Source: Limnoperna fortunei | Taxonomy: Eukaryota; Mollusca; Bivalvia; Mytilida; Modiolidae | Assembly: GCA_944474755.1 (NCBI GenBank) | Contig: OX104113.1 | Location: 59,974,074-60,038,073, forward strand | Reading direction: 5' to 3' | Length of the DNA stretch: 64,000 bases | Shown: in pieces, positions 11,416 to 24,100 of the stretch | Numbering within the stretch: position 1 is the stretch's first letter | Layout of the letters: each line of letters starts with the position of its first letter | Notes under the pieces: model-generated | What the model saw: the letters and a program-made list of their open reading frames with translations, nothing else | Told to the model about the DNA's origin: nothing | The model's database searches: none | Translations under genes and position numbers: made by a program

Positions 11416-12900
11416 GATATATCAATTTAACGATAGAAAATAAAAGAGATAGAAGTATTTAATTAGAGTTTTGTCTAGTCAAAATATAAAATTCAAACAG
11501 AATTATCTCCCTTGTACAACTTTATCTTATACAGAACTCGTGTAAGAGTTAAACAATAGTAAATGTTTTATCTATATTCGAAAAAAACATCTACTACTTT
11601 TATACCTTCAATGTAGGGTACACAATCTGGTAAACTGTACTATTATACCTAAGCGTTTTAGCAATAGTGAATAATAAATTAAGAAATAAAAGCCAGAAAA
11701 GCCACAAACCCGTCTGACATATTAAATTTTATAACCCTTGGTATCTTATACGTCATCATTTGGTCTTTTCTATCGTAAGTTGGTGTTGTATTATCCAGTA
11801 TTCATGATAAGATTTTTATTGTGTATAACATAGACATAACGGGTCTGCTATCAAAAAAGTATCTTTTTATTTTAAACCAGTGACACGAACTGTTTCGTCA
11901 ATTGTTTTATTTAAACATCTTTCAGATTTTCTCTGGTTTACACAAACAAATTATAACCAATCTGCCATATGAGTGATTGGTACAGTGAATAACTTTTCAG
12001 TATTATCTTTTGTAAAAGCCCTTTGATTTAATATCCGTTCAGCGCTCTTTAACAGGGAACCGTGTAGTCTAAAATAATATGTGTTCCGGTTTGCAGTGAA
12101 ACCTCGCAGAGAGAGGAGTCAGTTATAAATGCAAATAATAAAGTCTTTTGTGAAGGCTAAATGCAAAGCCTTGTGTTGGGTAAGTACCTTGCTCGCTGTG
12201 CATAGTAGAATTTTTCTATAGAAATACGGAAAAAGCTAATTTCTAAACTAGCACTAAACATACTTTATGTTTTCTGTGGGAGACATTTTCAGCTCATTGA
12301 CATCATCAGTCCCTCCGCTAAATACCTATAAATTCATTTCTGTGCTGAGTAAAGCTTAAATAAATATCGCCAAAGACTCAAATCAAATCACGTAAGTTGA
12401 AAATGTAAGGCTTTTGCACTTTCCTTCCTTTATAATAAAATGTTTAATATTTAACGCGACTTGAACATATATCGTGGCATTTACATTTTATTGGATGATG
12501 GTAGCCAGGTGTAGCCGGTTGGGATCTATGACCTTCGCTTGGATATATTAACATACACATGTTCATTTTTATATTGAATGGATTGATATAAATCTACCTC
12601 GAGAATTCTGGAATTTTCTTGTAGTGATAAGTTCGTCAAACAGAAGCTTAATTTAGCTACAGTAGAATTGTAGAACAGGTGTAATGTTTATTACCTGATA
12701 TTCATTCATAGATATGGCAAATGTGTAAGTCAGAAGAAATAAAGACGTAAATAAAAATACAAATACATGGATAAACAATAAAAAGATATGGCTAACAGAG
12801 AGTGAACTAATATTCTTACTTGTATGTCTGTATTATTTTATAATACGAGATGAATTCAAAGTATTGTCTTTAATTCATGACTTGTAGATTGACGAGAATT
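11416..12900. other. No gene seen (11.4-12.9 kb)
   Basis: AT-rich and non-coding by inspection. A donor-like GTTGG/GTAAGTAC lies at about 12177-12186 on the plus strand after a short TATAAATGC-containing stretch, but no coding exon could be attached to it. Confidence 0.4.
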
Positions 12901-13874
12901 TACGGAAGCCTTGGAGGGCCATTTTGACTTTTAACTTTTAACTTACTAATTCTGACTTTTTTGTTTTGAGTTTTGACTATTGACTTGTTATACAAGCCGA
13001 CTGGGGACATTTTCACTTTTATCTTATGACTTTCAACCTTTTGACTATCGACTTTTGTCTTTTGACTTTTGACTTCTTACTTTTTACGTAAGCCTTGAAG
13101 GGACATTTTTGTCTTTCAACTTCTTACACTTGACTTTTTACTTTTCAATTTATGACTTTTTGGGCTGGAAAAATTGAAGATTGTACAGTTGCACAAACCC
13201 CAAAATTTTCCATTATATCAATTGTAAATCTATGTCTCGCTGTCCGATGCGATTTATTGACTTTTGTAAAAAAACAACTGTCTCTTTCTCCAGAAATCCA
13301 ATTTGTTGACTTTTAACACCGAGCACGTTACACAAAATAAAAGGTCAGAATGAAGTGTGTTACAGAAATAATGCGATTATTGAAATTTCATATTACGATT
13401 GGTTTATAGACGTATACAATAGCATAAAGAAGTAAATTTTCTGTATAAAATTGATTAACTCATACAAAAATACAAAGGAGGTTGTGGAATTTGCTCTTTT
13501 CCTGAAGATATTTTTGTCAGTGAGCTCACATTTTTATAATTAAAAGGTTTTAGTAAATCTAACTAAGGTGAGATTGTCTTTGAACATTGTTTCCCGCCTT
13601 GGAAGTCATAAGTTGAAAAGTAAAAAGTCAATTGTAAGAATTTGAAAGACATTATAAACTAAACAAAAATGTCCCTTCACGGCTTACGTAAAAAGTCTGA
13701 AGTCAAAAGTCAAAAGGCAAAAGTCAATAGTCAAAAGGTTGAAAGTCAAAAGTTAAAAGTGAAAATGTCCCCAGTCGGCTTGTATCATAAGTCAATAGTC
13801 AAAACTCAAAACAAAAAAGTCAGAATTAGTAAGTTAAAAGTTAAAAGTCAAAATGGCCCTCCAAGGCTTCCGTA
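12901..13874. mobile_element. Foldback element with arms of about 260 bp
   Basis: The left arm (12901-13156) and right arm (13612-13874) are inverted copies. The outer ends are TACGGAAGCCTTGGAGGGCC and its exact reverse complement. Both arms consist largely of degenerate GACTTTT/AAAAGTC units, with shared landmarks such as CCGACTGGGGACATTTTCAC and GCTTACGTAAAAAG (seen inverted). About 450 bp of non-coding sequence forms the loop. The flanking TA dinucleotides may be a target duplication, which would suit a Tc1/mariner-mobilised MITE. No transposase is present. The plus-strand frame at 13669-13875 is the right arm read as protein. Confidence 0.8.
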
Positions 13875-13875
13875 G

Positions 13876-14430
13876 TTTTTAATAAATTATTCTCATCTCT
13901 TCCTTCTAAAGCCACACAGCAATTTAAGGACTCAAACGTACGGAAATCGACGATTTTACACAGCAGCTGCTCACATTGGAACAACCTTCCTATTTCCATG
14001 AGAAACATTAATTCACTAGAGATTTTTTTCATGAAGGCGTATGTTGACTTTTTATAACTTTCTATTGATATAAATATGGATATAGATATATAATTGATAT
14101 AGGACTTTACTGAGTCTGATGAGTGTTTAATAAAATGTGTGATGTAGGTGTTTCTTTTATGGTTTTTATGCATCTTCTTGTTTCGGCTCATCTGAGATAT
14201 TTCTCCTTTATTTTATTCTTAAGTATATGAATTTTGTGTCATGAAGGTTTTTAATTTCAATTGTTTATTTTTGGAGCTGCGCTGTATTATAATTTATTTA
14301 TTTATGTTGTTTAAATTTATATTGCACTATGTTTTACTATATATGGTTTGTTAAGCGCTCAGAGTAATGTTTTGTTATATAATGAGCTATACAATTTTTA
14401 TATATTATTATTTTATATTATTATCTTTAA
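13876..14430 (+). pseudogene. LINE 3' end with ORF2 C-terminus
   Basis: The plus strand encodes a short ORF2 end, RTQTYGNRRFYTAAAHIGT, then RNINSLEIFF (about 13930-14040). It matches the usual TYG-RRF-AA--WN-LP...INSLE-FK-LK pattern of CR1/L2-like LINEs with decay. It is followed by a 3' UTR containing GTTAAGCGCTCAGAGTAATG and an ATTATT-rich tail. The longer minus-strand frame over this region (13841-14191) is antisense to it. Confidence 0.6.
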
Positions 14431-14689
14431 AAATTTTTTTAAATGTATATATTTACCTTAAAATTGATTCAATCCTTTGGTTATCTCAAGAATAAGTATG
14501 TCAAATATAATCAACAAATATAAGTTCAATCGTTCTTTCTAACGATTAAGAGCCTTTTCACTTAAGGGAATTAGAAAAAAACTTAACCGACCTTTAAATT
14601 TGACCCATAAACATTATTTGTTCTTTGATAAAATTGACAAATTAAAACGAAAAACTTTTTTGATATCGAAATAGAAAAGGTCAAATTTT

Positions 14690-15270
14690 AGGAGACTATG
14701 ACGTTGGCCTTTACCCTTTTTGTATTTAAATTATATCCATTTCACAATATATTATATCAAAGAAAAAACAATCGTATATCTTTTGAAATAGAAAATATCA
14801 GAAAATAGGACATTCAAGGACTATATTGACCTTGACCTTCGATCTTTTGATCTTTGCATATATTATGAACCAAAGTCGACATTTATCAGAAACAACCATT
14901 TCATATACATGGACACATTTTTTTAACGCAAGACATTGATCCTTAACCAGTGACCTTGACCTTACTGAAAGTCAACAATCAACAATAGAGAAGATCCGAG
15001 ATCAAAATATGTTATAGTTACTGAGATATCGCTATTTACAATATTTGATCCAGGGGCAATGACTCTTAATAGTAAAATCATTTATTGTGACCTTTCGCGA
15101 CCTTAATATGCTCTATATTTTGGTAAAAGATTTATTTCTGTAGCTCTTATGGTTCAGGAGTAAAATTGCACACATCACAATGTCAAAAATTATTAAGTGA
15201 TCTTGACCTTTGACCTTGTGGCCTTTTTTAAGGTCAAGGTCAATGATGATTACCAGTGAAAAGTCCAAGT
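14690..15270. repeat. Repeat with clustered TGACCTT half-sites
   Basis: TGACCTTGACCTT occurs at about 14825 and 14945. A perfect DR1-type TGACCTTTGACCT lies at 15204-15216, followed 14 bases later by the inverted AAGGTCAAGGTCAA, so a hairpin with a CTTGTGGCCTTTTTT-type loop is possible. These words match nuclear-receptor sites (TCAAGGTCA for ERR/SF-1; AGGTCAAAGGTCA for HNF4/RXR). Whether they bind anything is unknown. The region reads like an old interspersed repeat and has no coding potential. Confidence 0.55.
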
Positions 15271-15603
15271 CTCTATCACATCTGGCTCATAAGTAACAAA
15301 GTTTCATTATCTACTTGCAATAAAGAAGGAAATAACTCTTTTAAGGAGTCGACAAAATCATTGTGGGATATATGACAGCGTTGTGATGTATCACTTACCA
15401 AGTTGGAACAATTTTCAATGCGACATCTCTTACAGTTTCAAATGTTAAATTGCACACAAGGTTTTGAAAATCTCTGTTAAGTAAAAGGTTAAGTGTGCCT
15501 GGGTGAACTGCAAAAGCGTAATTTAAAATGAAAGTAAAGATAAAGATAACGGTAAAAATTTATATCATACATATTGAATAATTATTCAGTAAATTGTACG
15601 AAT
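15271..15603. other. No gene seen; likely 3' flank of the peptide gene
   Basis: AT-rich. An AATAAA overlaps the stop codon of the peptide gene (about 15602-15607 on the minus strand), and AATAATT words follow, so its cleavage site may lie within about 15550-15600. Confidence 0.35.
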
Positions 15604-15701
15604 TTATTTATAGAAGTAATAACGACCGCCTCTTTTGCCTTTCCAATAGTCTCCAAGCTCATGTAGAATATCATTTCTTAGTCCTTCACCAGAAACCAAC
15701 G
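15604..15701 (-). CDS. Secreted peptide gene, exon 2 (processed region)
   Basis: The acceptor AG sits at 15703-15702 after a T-rich tract. Encodes residues 37-68 including the GKR motif, with stop TAA at 15606-15604. Confidence 0.65.
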
Positions 15702-16337
15702 CTAAAAGAACAACAAAAACAATTGAAGTAATCAGATAAAACGCGATATGTTTTTCCTTGTTAAAAATTCAAATAACGCAGGTTTTAATCATATTTAAGT
15801 GCATTTAAATATTCTGCGTGTAAAATTGGTTTAAACATGGCAAAATCCACTTGGGCACAAAAATATTCTTGAAGTTTTTTACTAAAAAAATGTCACAATG
15901 CATTGAGCATTTCAAACAAGTTATATCTGTGCCAATTCATTGCAAATTTTAAATAAAAACCGGTTGACACATCTCTTTTTTGTCTATTATTTCTTTTATT
16001 TCTTTATGTTCCATGTTATTTGGTGTGATTCTTCTACATCCTATTAAATTATAAACAGATCTGCATGTATTAAACACTTATCATCAGTAGACACATTGTA
16101 ACGAGGTGGCTCTTCAGTTTGAATTTTGTAAGTGAGAAGTATTGAGACACAGACGAACTAATTTTATTTCTATAAATTTATAACAAGATTATAAACACTG
16201 GAAAACAAATAAAATACTTTCTACTTACATAAATGAACTGGCGTAAGTAAAGCGCCCAGTATCGTCTGCTGATCGTGTCTAGACAAGACATTCCCAATTA
16301 TCAGGACACAAATAAAGAGAATTACTAGTATTTTCAT
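15604..16337 (-). CDS. Small secreted peptide, two coding exons, 68 aa
   Basis: Exon 1 is 16337-16229 (36 codons plus one base) and exon 2 is 15701-15604. Both splice sites are canonical: donor TTTAT/GTAAGT and acceptor TTGTTCTTTTAG/CG after a pyrimidine tract, around a 527-bp intron. The joined frame closes exactly. Residues 1-19 form a signal peptide (MKILVILFICVLIIGNVLS), with likely cleavage before Arg20-His21. The predicted mature part is 49 residues without cysteine. It has an amphipathic-looking middle (LRNDILHELGDYW), a Gly58-Lys59-Arg60 motif of the kind used for dibasic cleavage and C-terminal amidation, and a basic aromatic end, GGRYYFYK. A TTTCAG/G acceptor lies eight bases before the ATG, so a 5' UTR exon upstream is likely. 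I recognise no family. A neuropeptide-like or host-defence peptide is possible, but that is inference only. Confidence 0.65.
16229..16337 (-). CDS. Secreted peptide gene, exon 1 (signal peptide)
   Basis: ATG at 16337-16335 with a purine (A) at -3. Encodes residues 1-36 and the first base of codon 37. The donor on the minus strand is GTAAGT at 16228-16223. Confidence 0.65.
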
Positions 16338-16349
16338 CTTAAATCCTGA

Positions 16350-18320
16350 AATGATATACAAAGTCAATAGAGGAGAAACAACTTTAATTCCTATTTGTTA
16401 TAAAGGTACGTAGTTTTGTATTTGGACAATATAAAAAACAACATATAGCCCCCGTGGATTAGTTCTAACAAAATAATGTGTATTTACTTTTAAGTTTACA
16501 GATTCTGTTTTGTTTAACACAAACGAATATTATTCTATGATGACATTATCGTGATATATAACTAAACGAGTAGGCGCATAAAAATGAAATCTACAAAAGG
16601 ACTTATATTAACACTTCATCAATTGGTATTAAAATAGATTTTATTGCATACTGTATGAAAGAAATAAAATTCTCGTTTAGTATTAAACAGACTTTTGCTT
16701 CAACGCGGAAGCAGTTTTTGTTTCGGAAATTCTCTATAAGATCGCATTCTTCATTTGGTTTTTCGTTACTTTCACTAGAATCGGGTTTTAATCTAATAGC
16801 TTGCCCTATTTCCTGTTAACCAGACACAAATTTTATTGTAGCTTTAATCCAGTCCAATATATAAAAAGTGAACACTTTTTTGGTTAAAATGATCAATAGT
16901 CAGTCCTAGAAGCTACTCTTTATTGAGCTTATTGCAAAATGGTTTCGCTAACATAATGTACATTAACATAAATAGAAATGTGTCGATCATGTGTCGGTTA
17001 GAGAAATGTCTTAATGTTTTAATTTTAACACTAAAACATCTATATACTTATAATACTTTATTTATTGCTAACATCTAACAAAAATTCGCCCTTAACTGTT
17101 TGAAGAATACTTAACTTCCAGCAAACAGTATTTCAGCTTTATCCAGGACAGAGACAAGATAACAAGCATAAATTATTCGGGTAAATGAGGTGAGCCAGTA
17201 GGCACAATATTTTGATTGCCACCAGAAAGGTATGGAAAGATGGTACGGACATAGAGGGTGATGCCTTTTAGAGCGGATTCAAAGCTCAACTAAAGATTTA
17301 TTTAGTGCAAGCAGTTGCAGGGGACCGTCCCAGTTTCCAAGGACAATATGCGAATATATTATTTAAATATCTCAACTTAATGTGTCCATGCCATTCAAAT
17401 AACAAGCTCGTTAACTCGTCTCTTGTTTGATGCTTTACGTCGTCCTTGTTAAATTGTTCTAGTTGAGAAGTACAAATGTTTTTCTAGTCCCCAGAACTGA
17501 TGAAAAATGGTAAGCTTTAAAGTGTATGGGCCCAAGTACACAAGCACACTAGAAAAAGTCATAACGAAAACTAAAAGATCACAAAATGGCAAAGCAAGTG
17601 ATTTCGTTAAATACATAAATACTTTGTATTTACAGATGCCAAGATTATAAAATTTACAACGCTAGACGCGCTTTTCATCTAATGAAGACTCTTCAGAGGT
17701 TCTGCAACTAAATATGTGAACGCCAAATATTTAGAATTGTTTAAAAGCTTTTATCGGCAGAAATCTAATGTTATATTAAATCCGTATACGTCCATCTAAA
17801 CCTTGGAAACATAAAAACGTTACAAGTGAAAACATTTTCGATTATTAAATGTTGCTGTGTATTATGAAACACAATACGATATAACGTTCATGTCTGAATA
17901 CATTCTACATCTTTTTAATTTACTTTTTTGTAAACATAATAACAAGAAGTGATAATATCTCACGATCCAATTACTAGGTGATCAATAAAAACATTCTTGG
18001 TGATAAAATCACTATGGTAGTGAATTTTCTAGTATGAAAAGCATTGAAATTAGAGCTACTACTTTCTACAACCTTTACTACAAGGAATTTTTTTCTTAAA
18101 AAGGAACAGGATGTTTCATAATCGTATTTTGTGTACGCTTGCTTCTCGAATATTTAGAGTAATATAATGAGCATTTACTATATGGTGGTTTCAGTAAATG
18201 ATAATATCTATTTACAAATAAATATTAAATTATAACTGATGCTTAACATTAAAAAAATTCTCATCTATAAGTTTAAGAATCTGAATAGTTTTATTTATAC
18301 GCACACATTGCTTTGTACTG
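16350..18320. other. No gene seen (16.35-18.3 kb)
   Basis: AT-rich and without supported exons. It would be the intron or upstream flank of the secreted peptide gene if that gene has a distant first exon. Confidence 0.4.
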
Positions 18321-18321
18321 T

Positions 18322-18515
18322 TTGTTTGTTTGTTTAAATGGTGTTTAATGCCACTTGCATCAATTTTTCAGCTATATCATGGCATCCACTTTTTATTGGG
18401 GAGAAAGCAGGATTACCCTGAGAACAACCCCGACCTTTGGTAGGGAAACTGGCAATTCTTGTCAATTAAGATTGGAGTCGAGTGCACCGGGTCCGCAGTA
18501 AGACTGGCAGTAAAA
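18322..18515 (-). mobile_element. SINE, 5'-truncated
   Basis: Reverse-complement copy. It starts with GTTTGTTTGTTTAAATGG (SINE 3' end), continues through TTTTTCAGCTATATCATGGC and CTGGCAATTCTTGTCAATTAAG, and stops at GAGTCGAGTGCACCGGGTCC, so the tRNA-like head is missing. Confidence 0.85.
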
Positions 18516-19129
18516 CTATATGTGATAATGATGCTATTTTATACTTAAAATTAAAATAATCGTTAATGTTAAAGGTTCATTTAATTTTCAAATAATGTTT
18601 ATAAGATTTGTATTGGAAATGTTTATGTGAGCACTGATTGCATTGTGTTTTCTATTATTATTTCCTACATGTACTGAATATTCCTTTTTGATATGCCGGT
18701 TTTTTCCTTGTCTTTTTAATGGTTATTCTCTTTAAAACTAATCCTATCACATATTTTTTCTGTGATTATCAAAGTTTATCAATAAATTTAAAAACATCCT
18801 ATAGAAAATATAGTAAAACGTAAAAAAAACTTATAATAATAACAACTTCACTAAAAAAGTCGTCCAATACAGTGGCTACGATCCCGAACAATAATCTATT
18901 AACTCAAATTATAATTTCTGAAATATGGACGTGAAAGCTTCAAATACATTCTTAACTTCTAGTAAGTTATGTATGTTATCGCTTTGTACATTTTTTAATG
19001 TCGCTGCACAGTATTAAGTCACGTTTCGTTTTATTTTATCTCATTTTTTTGCACTTTGTTTCTTTATGAAGCTTTGGGCGTTACATATTGTAATTCTTGG
19101 ATTGTTGACAAACTATAATAAAATTCCAT

Positions 19130-19440
19130 TCACTTTTTTAGCTCTCCAAAATATATGAATAGGTAGCTTTTTTCATTGAAAAATATATCATTGGGTAGTT
19201 GTAAATTATCTAAATATATCCATGCCTCAATTCTGATGTTAAGCCTATGTAAACCACAGTGATTTTACAAACAAAGTGTTCCATTAACATCATTTTATCA
19301 TTTTGGTAGTGAATGTACTATTTTGTCAATGGGGATGTGCAATAATAAAATATATGAATAGGTCTGATTTAATCATTCAATATATGATTAGATCCTGTTT
19401 TATAATTTCCGAAAATATATGAATAGGGTGGGTTTTCAAA
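19130..19440. repeat. Dispersed AATATATGAATAGG repeats
   Basis: The word AAAATATATGAATAGG or close variants occurs at about 19148, 19363 and 19413, with degenerate relatives at about 19180 and 19380. Such subterminal repetition suggests the remains of a DNA element whose edges I could not define. Confidence 0.4.
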
Positions 19441-19480
19441 TGTCCGTCCGCAGACCTGTACCTAAAAGTATCCTTAGTCA

Positions 19481-19499
19481 CCCCCCCCCCCCCCCCCCC
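19481..19499. repeat. Poly-C tract (19 C)
   Basis: Uninterrupted run of C, the longest G/C homopolymer in the window. Confidence 0.95.
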
Positions 19500-20043
19500 G
19501 TGATTCCATTACTCGCTATTGTAAGGTATTATGCTACATGTATTATCATTGCATTGTGCGGTTCATTAATAAATGTAGTGTAATTTCAACTTGTGTTTTA
19601 AAAAATAGGCTGGTTCTATACTATGAACATCTATGATGAATTAACAAACCTTTAATTAATCGACAATGATGTCATTGTTATATAGTGCAAAAAACAGACA
19701 GCCAATTAGCTTGATTAAACTAACACTTTGATCTACCTCCGCATAAAATAAGACGTTCAATGTCTTCACTATAAACTTGTAAGAGAATATTTATTAGGTT
19801 TTTCACATCACATATCCGTTCTGCATCGGGAACATTTGTTCCATTAATTTGTATTAGATACGTATGGCATTTGAAAGAATAAAACACGAGTTAAACTTGA
19901 CCTTCATGACATTTCTATGCGGATGTTATATAAAACGCTAAAAAAGTCAAATAAGAAAATTTACCTGTGCACTTAAATGAGGTAAAATTAGAACAAGGTT
20001 CTTTTTCTGTTTTCTTTTTATAATATCTTTACTTACCATAACT

Positions 20044-21180
20044 AGCGGCTCTTAAGAGCTTGTATCGCTCACCTGACATGACGCGACTTTTCTTGCACGT
20101 TTTGATATTAAATGCTAAAGAGTTTATGTGAAGAAGCTGTTTCTAATAATGTTGCCATTTTGAATTTCCAATCAGCAGCAATTTGTATGACAGTTTCTAA
20201 GAAGAAGCTGTATTAGGTTTTTCTCATAGGTTACTATGTTAAGTGATGTTCATGCATGGTGGCAGCAATCGAAACAAAACACTCAAAATTAGTAGATGAC
20301 TATCTGAGGTACAATATCACAATTTCTTCTGCTAAGCGGTTTGTGAGGAAACGAATTTTGAAATTTCAGGCAATCAGAATGCATTTGCAGCTATGGCAGC
20401 CACGTTGAATTTCCTATTGGTTCGATAAACTCAAAATAATAAGATTACTTAGATTCCCTTCTGCATTTCGGTGAAGAAGCTATTTGTGTGGTTTTCCCAT
20501 ATGATCTTATGTAAAAGTGTGTTGCAAAGACCCATACTTTGTAACGGATCATATAAGGTACATTAATGCAATATTTCAAATCAATCTGCAATGCGGTTTG
20601 TCAGAAGGAGATTTTTTTAATTTCAGCCAAACAGAACGCATTAGTTGCCCAGGAAGTTATGTTAAATTTGCAATTGACTCGAAAAACTCAAAATAATAAG
20701 ATAACTATTCAACCTTCATTTCTTCATAATTGTGTGGAACAGTTTCCGAAAAAGGAGTTGTTTGTATGTTTTTCCCATATGGTACTCTGTTAAACTAATC
20801 TTGCGATTGCAGCCATCTTGGATTTTGGATCGGCACACACAACTAAAACTTTGTAAAGGACCATTTAAGGCACATTTCTGGAATATTTCAAATCATTCTG
20901 CCAAGCGGTTTATGAGAAAAAGAATTTTTAAATCAAGCCAATCAGAACGCATTAATGGTCCTGGCAGCCATGTTTAATATTTGATCAGTACCAAAAACTC
21001 AAACTTTGTTAAGAAACCACCCAATAAGCATTCCTGCCCAATCTGGTTCCAATTAGCCGGGTGGTTTTGGAGATGAAGATTGAAATGTGCAAAGTTTGCG
21101 ACTGATGACGACGACGACAACGGTGACGACGACAAGTGATAAGAATAGCTAACACTGACCATTTTGGACAGGTGAGCTAA
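20044..21180. mobile_element. Interspersed repeat ending in CAGGTGAGCTAA
   Basis: The left end contains GTATCGCTCACCTG (about 20060-20073) and the right end CAGGTGAGCTAA (21169-21180), so the ends are inverted. The body is made of imperfect units of about 260-310 bp that share TTGAATTTCC, AACTCAAAATAATAAG and TTTTCCCATATG. Just before the right end is a run of GACGACGACGAC-like triplets. A related copy lies at 38440-39070. The ORFs at 20566-20977 are read through this repeat and are not genes. Confidence 0.7.
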
Positions 21181-21189
21181 TCAAATGTG

Positions 21190-24100
21190 CATATTTTGAG
21201 TGAAATTCTACTATTTATAGAGATTTTCATTATCCACGATGCGAATAGTTCTAAATTTCAATATGTTTTATATTGCTGTAATTTCTAATATGTTTTGCGC
21301 CGTTATTAAGTCTGGTCTTGGATTAAAAGCTTAGAATTAAACTTTTTAAAATATTTAACATCTTCATTATTTGTTATTAGCTTTATACAACTGAAAGAAA
21401 ATCCGTTAAAGTTTTTTAGGTATAAAAAGGCAACTACATACCTTGAATGTTTCAAAAATATTGCATTGAGGAACTAACAAATTTCTTATTGGGTGACTTG
21501 AATATCCAATATTTATTCCAAATTAACCAACACTTTAAATCCCTCACATATTAGTAAATGCTTCTTTCCAATGTCATTGTCAGTAGTAATTTTAAAATAC
21601 GAACGGTTTGTTATAAAAACCTTTTCGGAAATAAATATTTTATCAAAAAATGTTTGATAACAAGAAATATTTACCTTTGGTAAGGTTGCGTTCGAAAAAC
21701 TAAATATCTTTCATCTAAGTTTCACTAAAACTGTCATTTCTTGTCATAAAACAAAGTCAACATACTCCATTTTAAAATGGTTTTTAACAATGATTGTTAG
21801 GAATTATTTTTTTAAATATAAAAACGATTTTCATTATATTACATATACTTATATATAGTCTTTTACTCTATTGATTGGTTATTCGTTAACTTGTACTATT
21901 CCTAATATAGAGTAAATAATCCATATTCGTTGGACATTGAGCAACCGTTAAATCAATCAAATCAACCAAATCAATCTAATCAATCTAATCAATCAATCAT
22001 CGTGCATTTGAATTTAAATTCTGAACCGTGTGAATAGCGTGTAAACTGTAGAACTGTAAGATTTCTTATACAGCCTTTATTCCCAATTCGGTAACTGCGC
22101 CTGAGTATCTGCAATTGTAAAAGATTATAGGAATTCTTGAATGTTCTGGGAATAATTGTACAGCTTCTTTTTCAGGATGGTGTAGAATGACAAATGATTG
22201 AAGATTCAGGTAAACGGTATTGAATTTATTACTTTATAAGAGGACACTGTCATTAAATATTAATATCCTAGATGCTGGAAGATTTGGGTAAATACTTTTA
22301 AAGAATATATTAGGCATGCTACTTAATATATATCTGGATTTCCGGTTTGATTTCATATATAATAGTAAACAAATATAGCAGATGCACGGCAGACCACGAC
22401 TAATAGATTATTTGTTATTGTTTCTAAATTGTTTGGGGTTTAAATGTTAAAATATAAAAGAACTTGCTATAACTGTCTTGTTTTTTGAAAATAGTCATAA
22501 AAAACGAATCAGATATATGCATTTTTTAAAACCTGTACATGAGACAACATACCAACAAGAAATGTTACAGTAAGTGCTGTTATCTGTAATATAACAATTA
22601 AGAACTTTCAATTCGGTCAATTCGACTTCGTCGTCGGTTAATTTCATCCTAAAACGTCCATATAAAGCGTATTTACCTCTTCAAAAGTCCATAATTGAAT
22701 AATAATGATATTACAGGTAGACGACGCTGTATGAATTTTACTATTTTTTTATTTTCACGTTTTCTAGTATTAGAGTTAAATTTGTAACACTAAAATGTAT
22801 GTACATTCTCGTCAACACGTATCTTGCGTAGTAAATTTTATTAACATGGTATCACTATCTTTGAGTGCATTTTATTTGCATACGAATCAATACTTATCCA
22901 AAAATATGAACTGAAGACAAAAAGATCAGAATTTCGGCAATATAATGTGTTAGGTTTGCTCAAATAGATGAATAGGTAACAAACTTTGTTGACACATCTT
23001 TTCACGAATGTCTAGGTTTAATGACAACACCAATCAAACCTCACGTTATTCATTTGATCATTTTTTATTCATTTATTATGCGAGTGGTAAGTTGTTGATC
23101 AAATTCCCTAACACTCTTAATAAAAAAACTTATGCGTGCTAAAAGTAATATCTAGACACTTGAAGGAATAAATGTATATTTTGTGTGTAAGCATTAATAT
23201 AAAATAAAGAAAACATTTTACCTGGATTTAACGCCAGCGATAAAAAATTTCACGTGGAAAGGTGATGATTGCAATTTAAATGTATTACTGCTGAACGGAA
23301 TGTATTAAGAATAAAAAAACCAAGTTCATGAGCCTCCTCTGTTCTTATATCTGGTTTAATTCGTTCGATTTGATAAAACACTTAAAAAATTTATAACCCT
23401 GTTATTTTTGATGACATTTTATTTACGTAAAATTTTACTGTAATAAAATTTTGTTTCTTTAAGTATAAAATTCTTGTACAACCTGCAAACGCAAAATTTG
23501 TAAAATTGAAACTTTTCTGTTAATTCTATTAAAGATTTGATATTTAAGGCAACTTTTATATTTTACATGATGTGTTTTGTAACAAAGAATCGTAAAAACA
23601 ATCAGGAAGTGTAGAATTATGAGGAATTTTAATAACAGGCTTTATTTTTCTGTTATTAAATTTTACTGGACTCGAAATGCTCGCAATAACTTACCTTACT
23701 CTGGAATTTGAGATCAGTACATGTGTAAACAAGTACTATCTCAGGTCAGTCGTTTAAGTCCTGTGTCTTAGATTAAAATGTGATGAAATAACATGACAGT
23801 TAAACCTAGGAATCAACCCACATTGCCATTGGTGATTTGAGTTTATTTGACTTATCTTGTGTAGGGTTTTTTAGGATTGTTATGATCTTACATTCACTCA
23901 AGACCATTTTTTATGTTCAAATATTCATTTTACTTTATTTTATGAATGAATACCGTTTCCCTATAGGTCGCGCAAATACATAGGTCGTAAAAAAGATGTG
24001 ATATTTTTCATATAACACAGAAAACTCTTTAGAGATTAGCTCTTTATGTAAATTATATCATTTTAACTGTACAAAACTGAATGTTGAGGTCTCAAGTACT

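Noticed and set aside
13841..14191. 116-codon minus-strand ORF
   Set aside because: The opposite strand carries a recognisable LINE ORF2 end, and part of the frame lies in the foldback arm.
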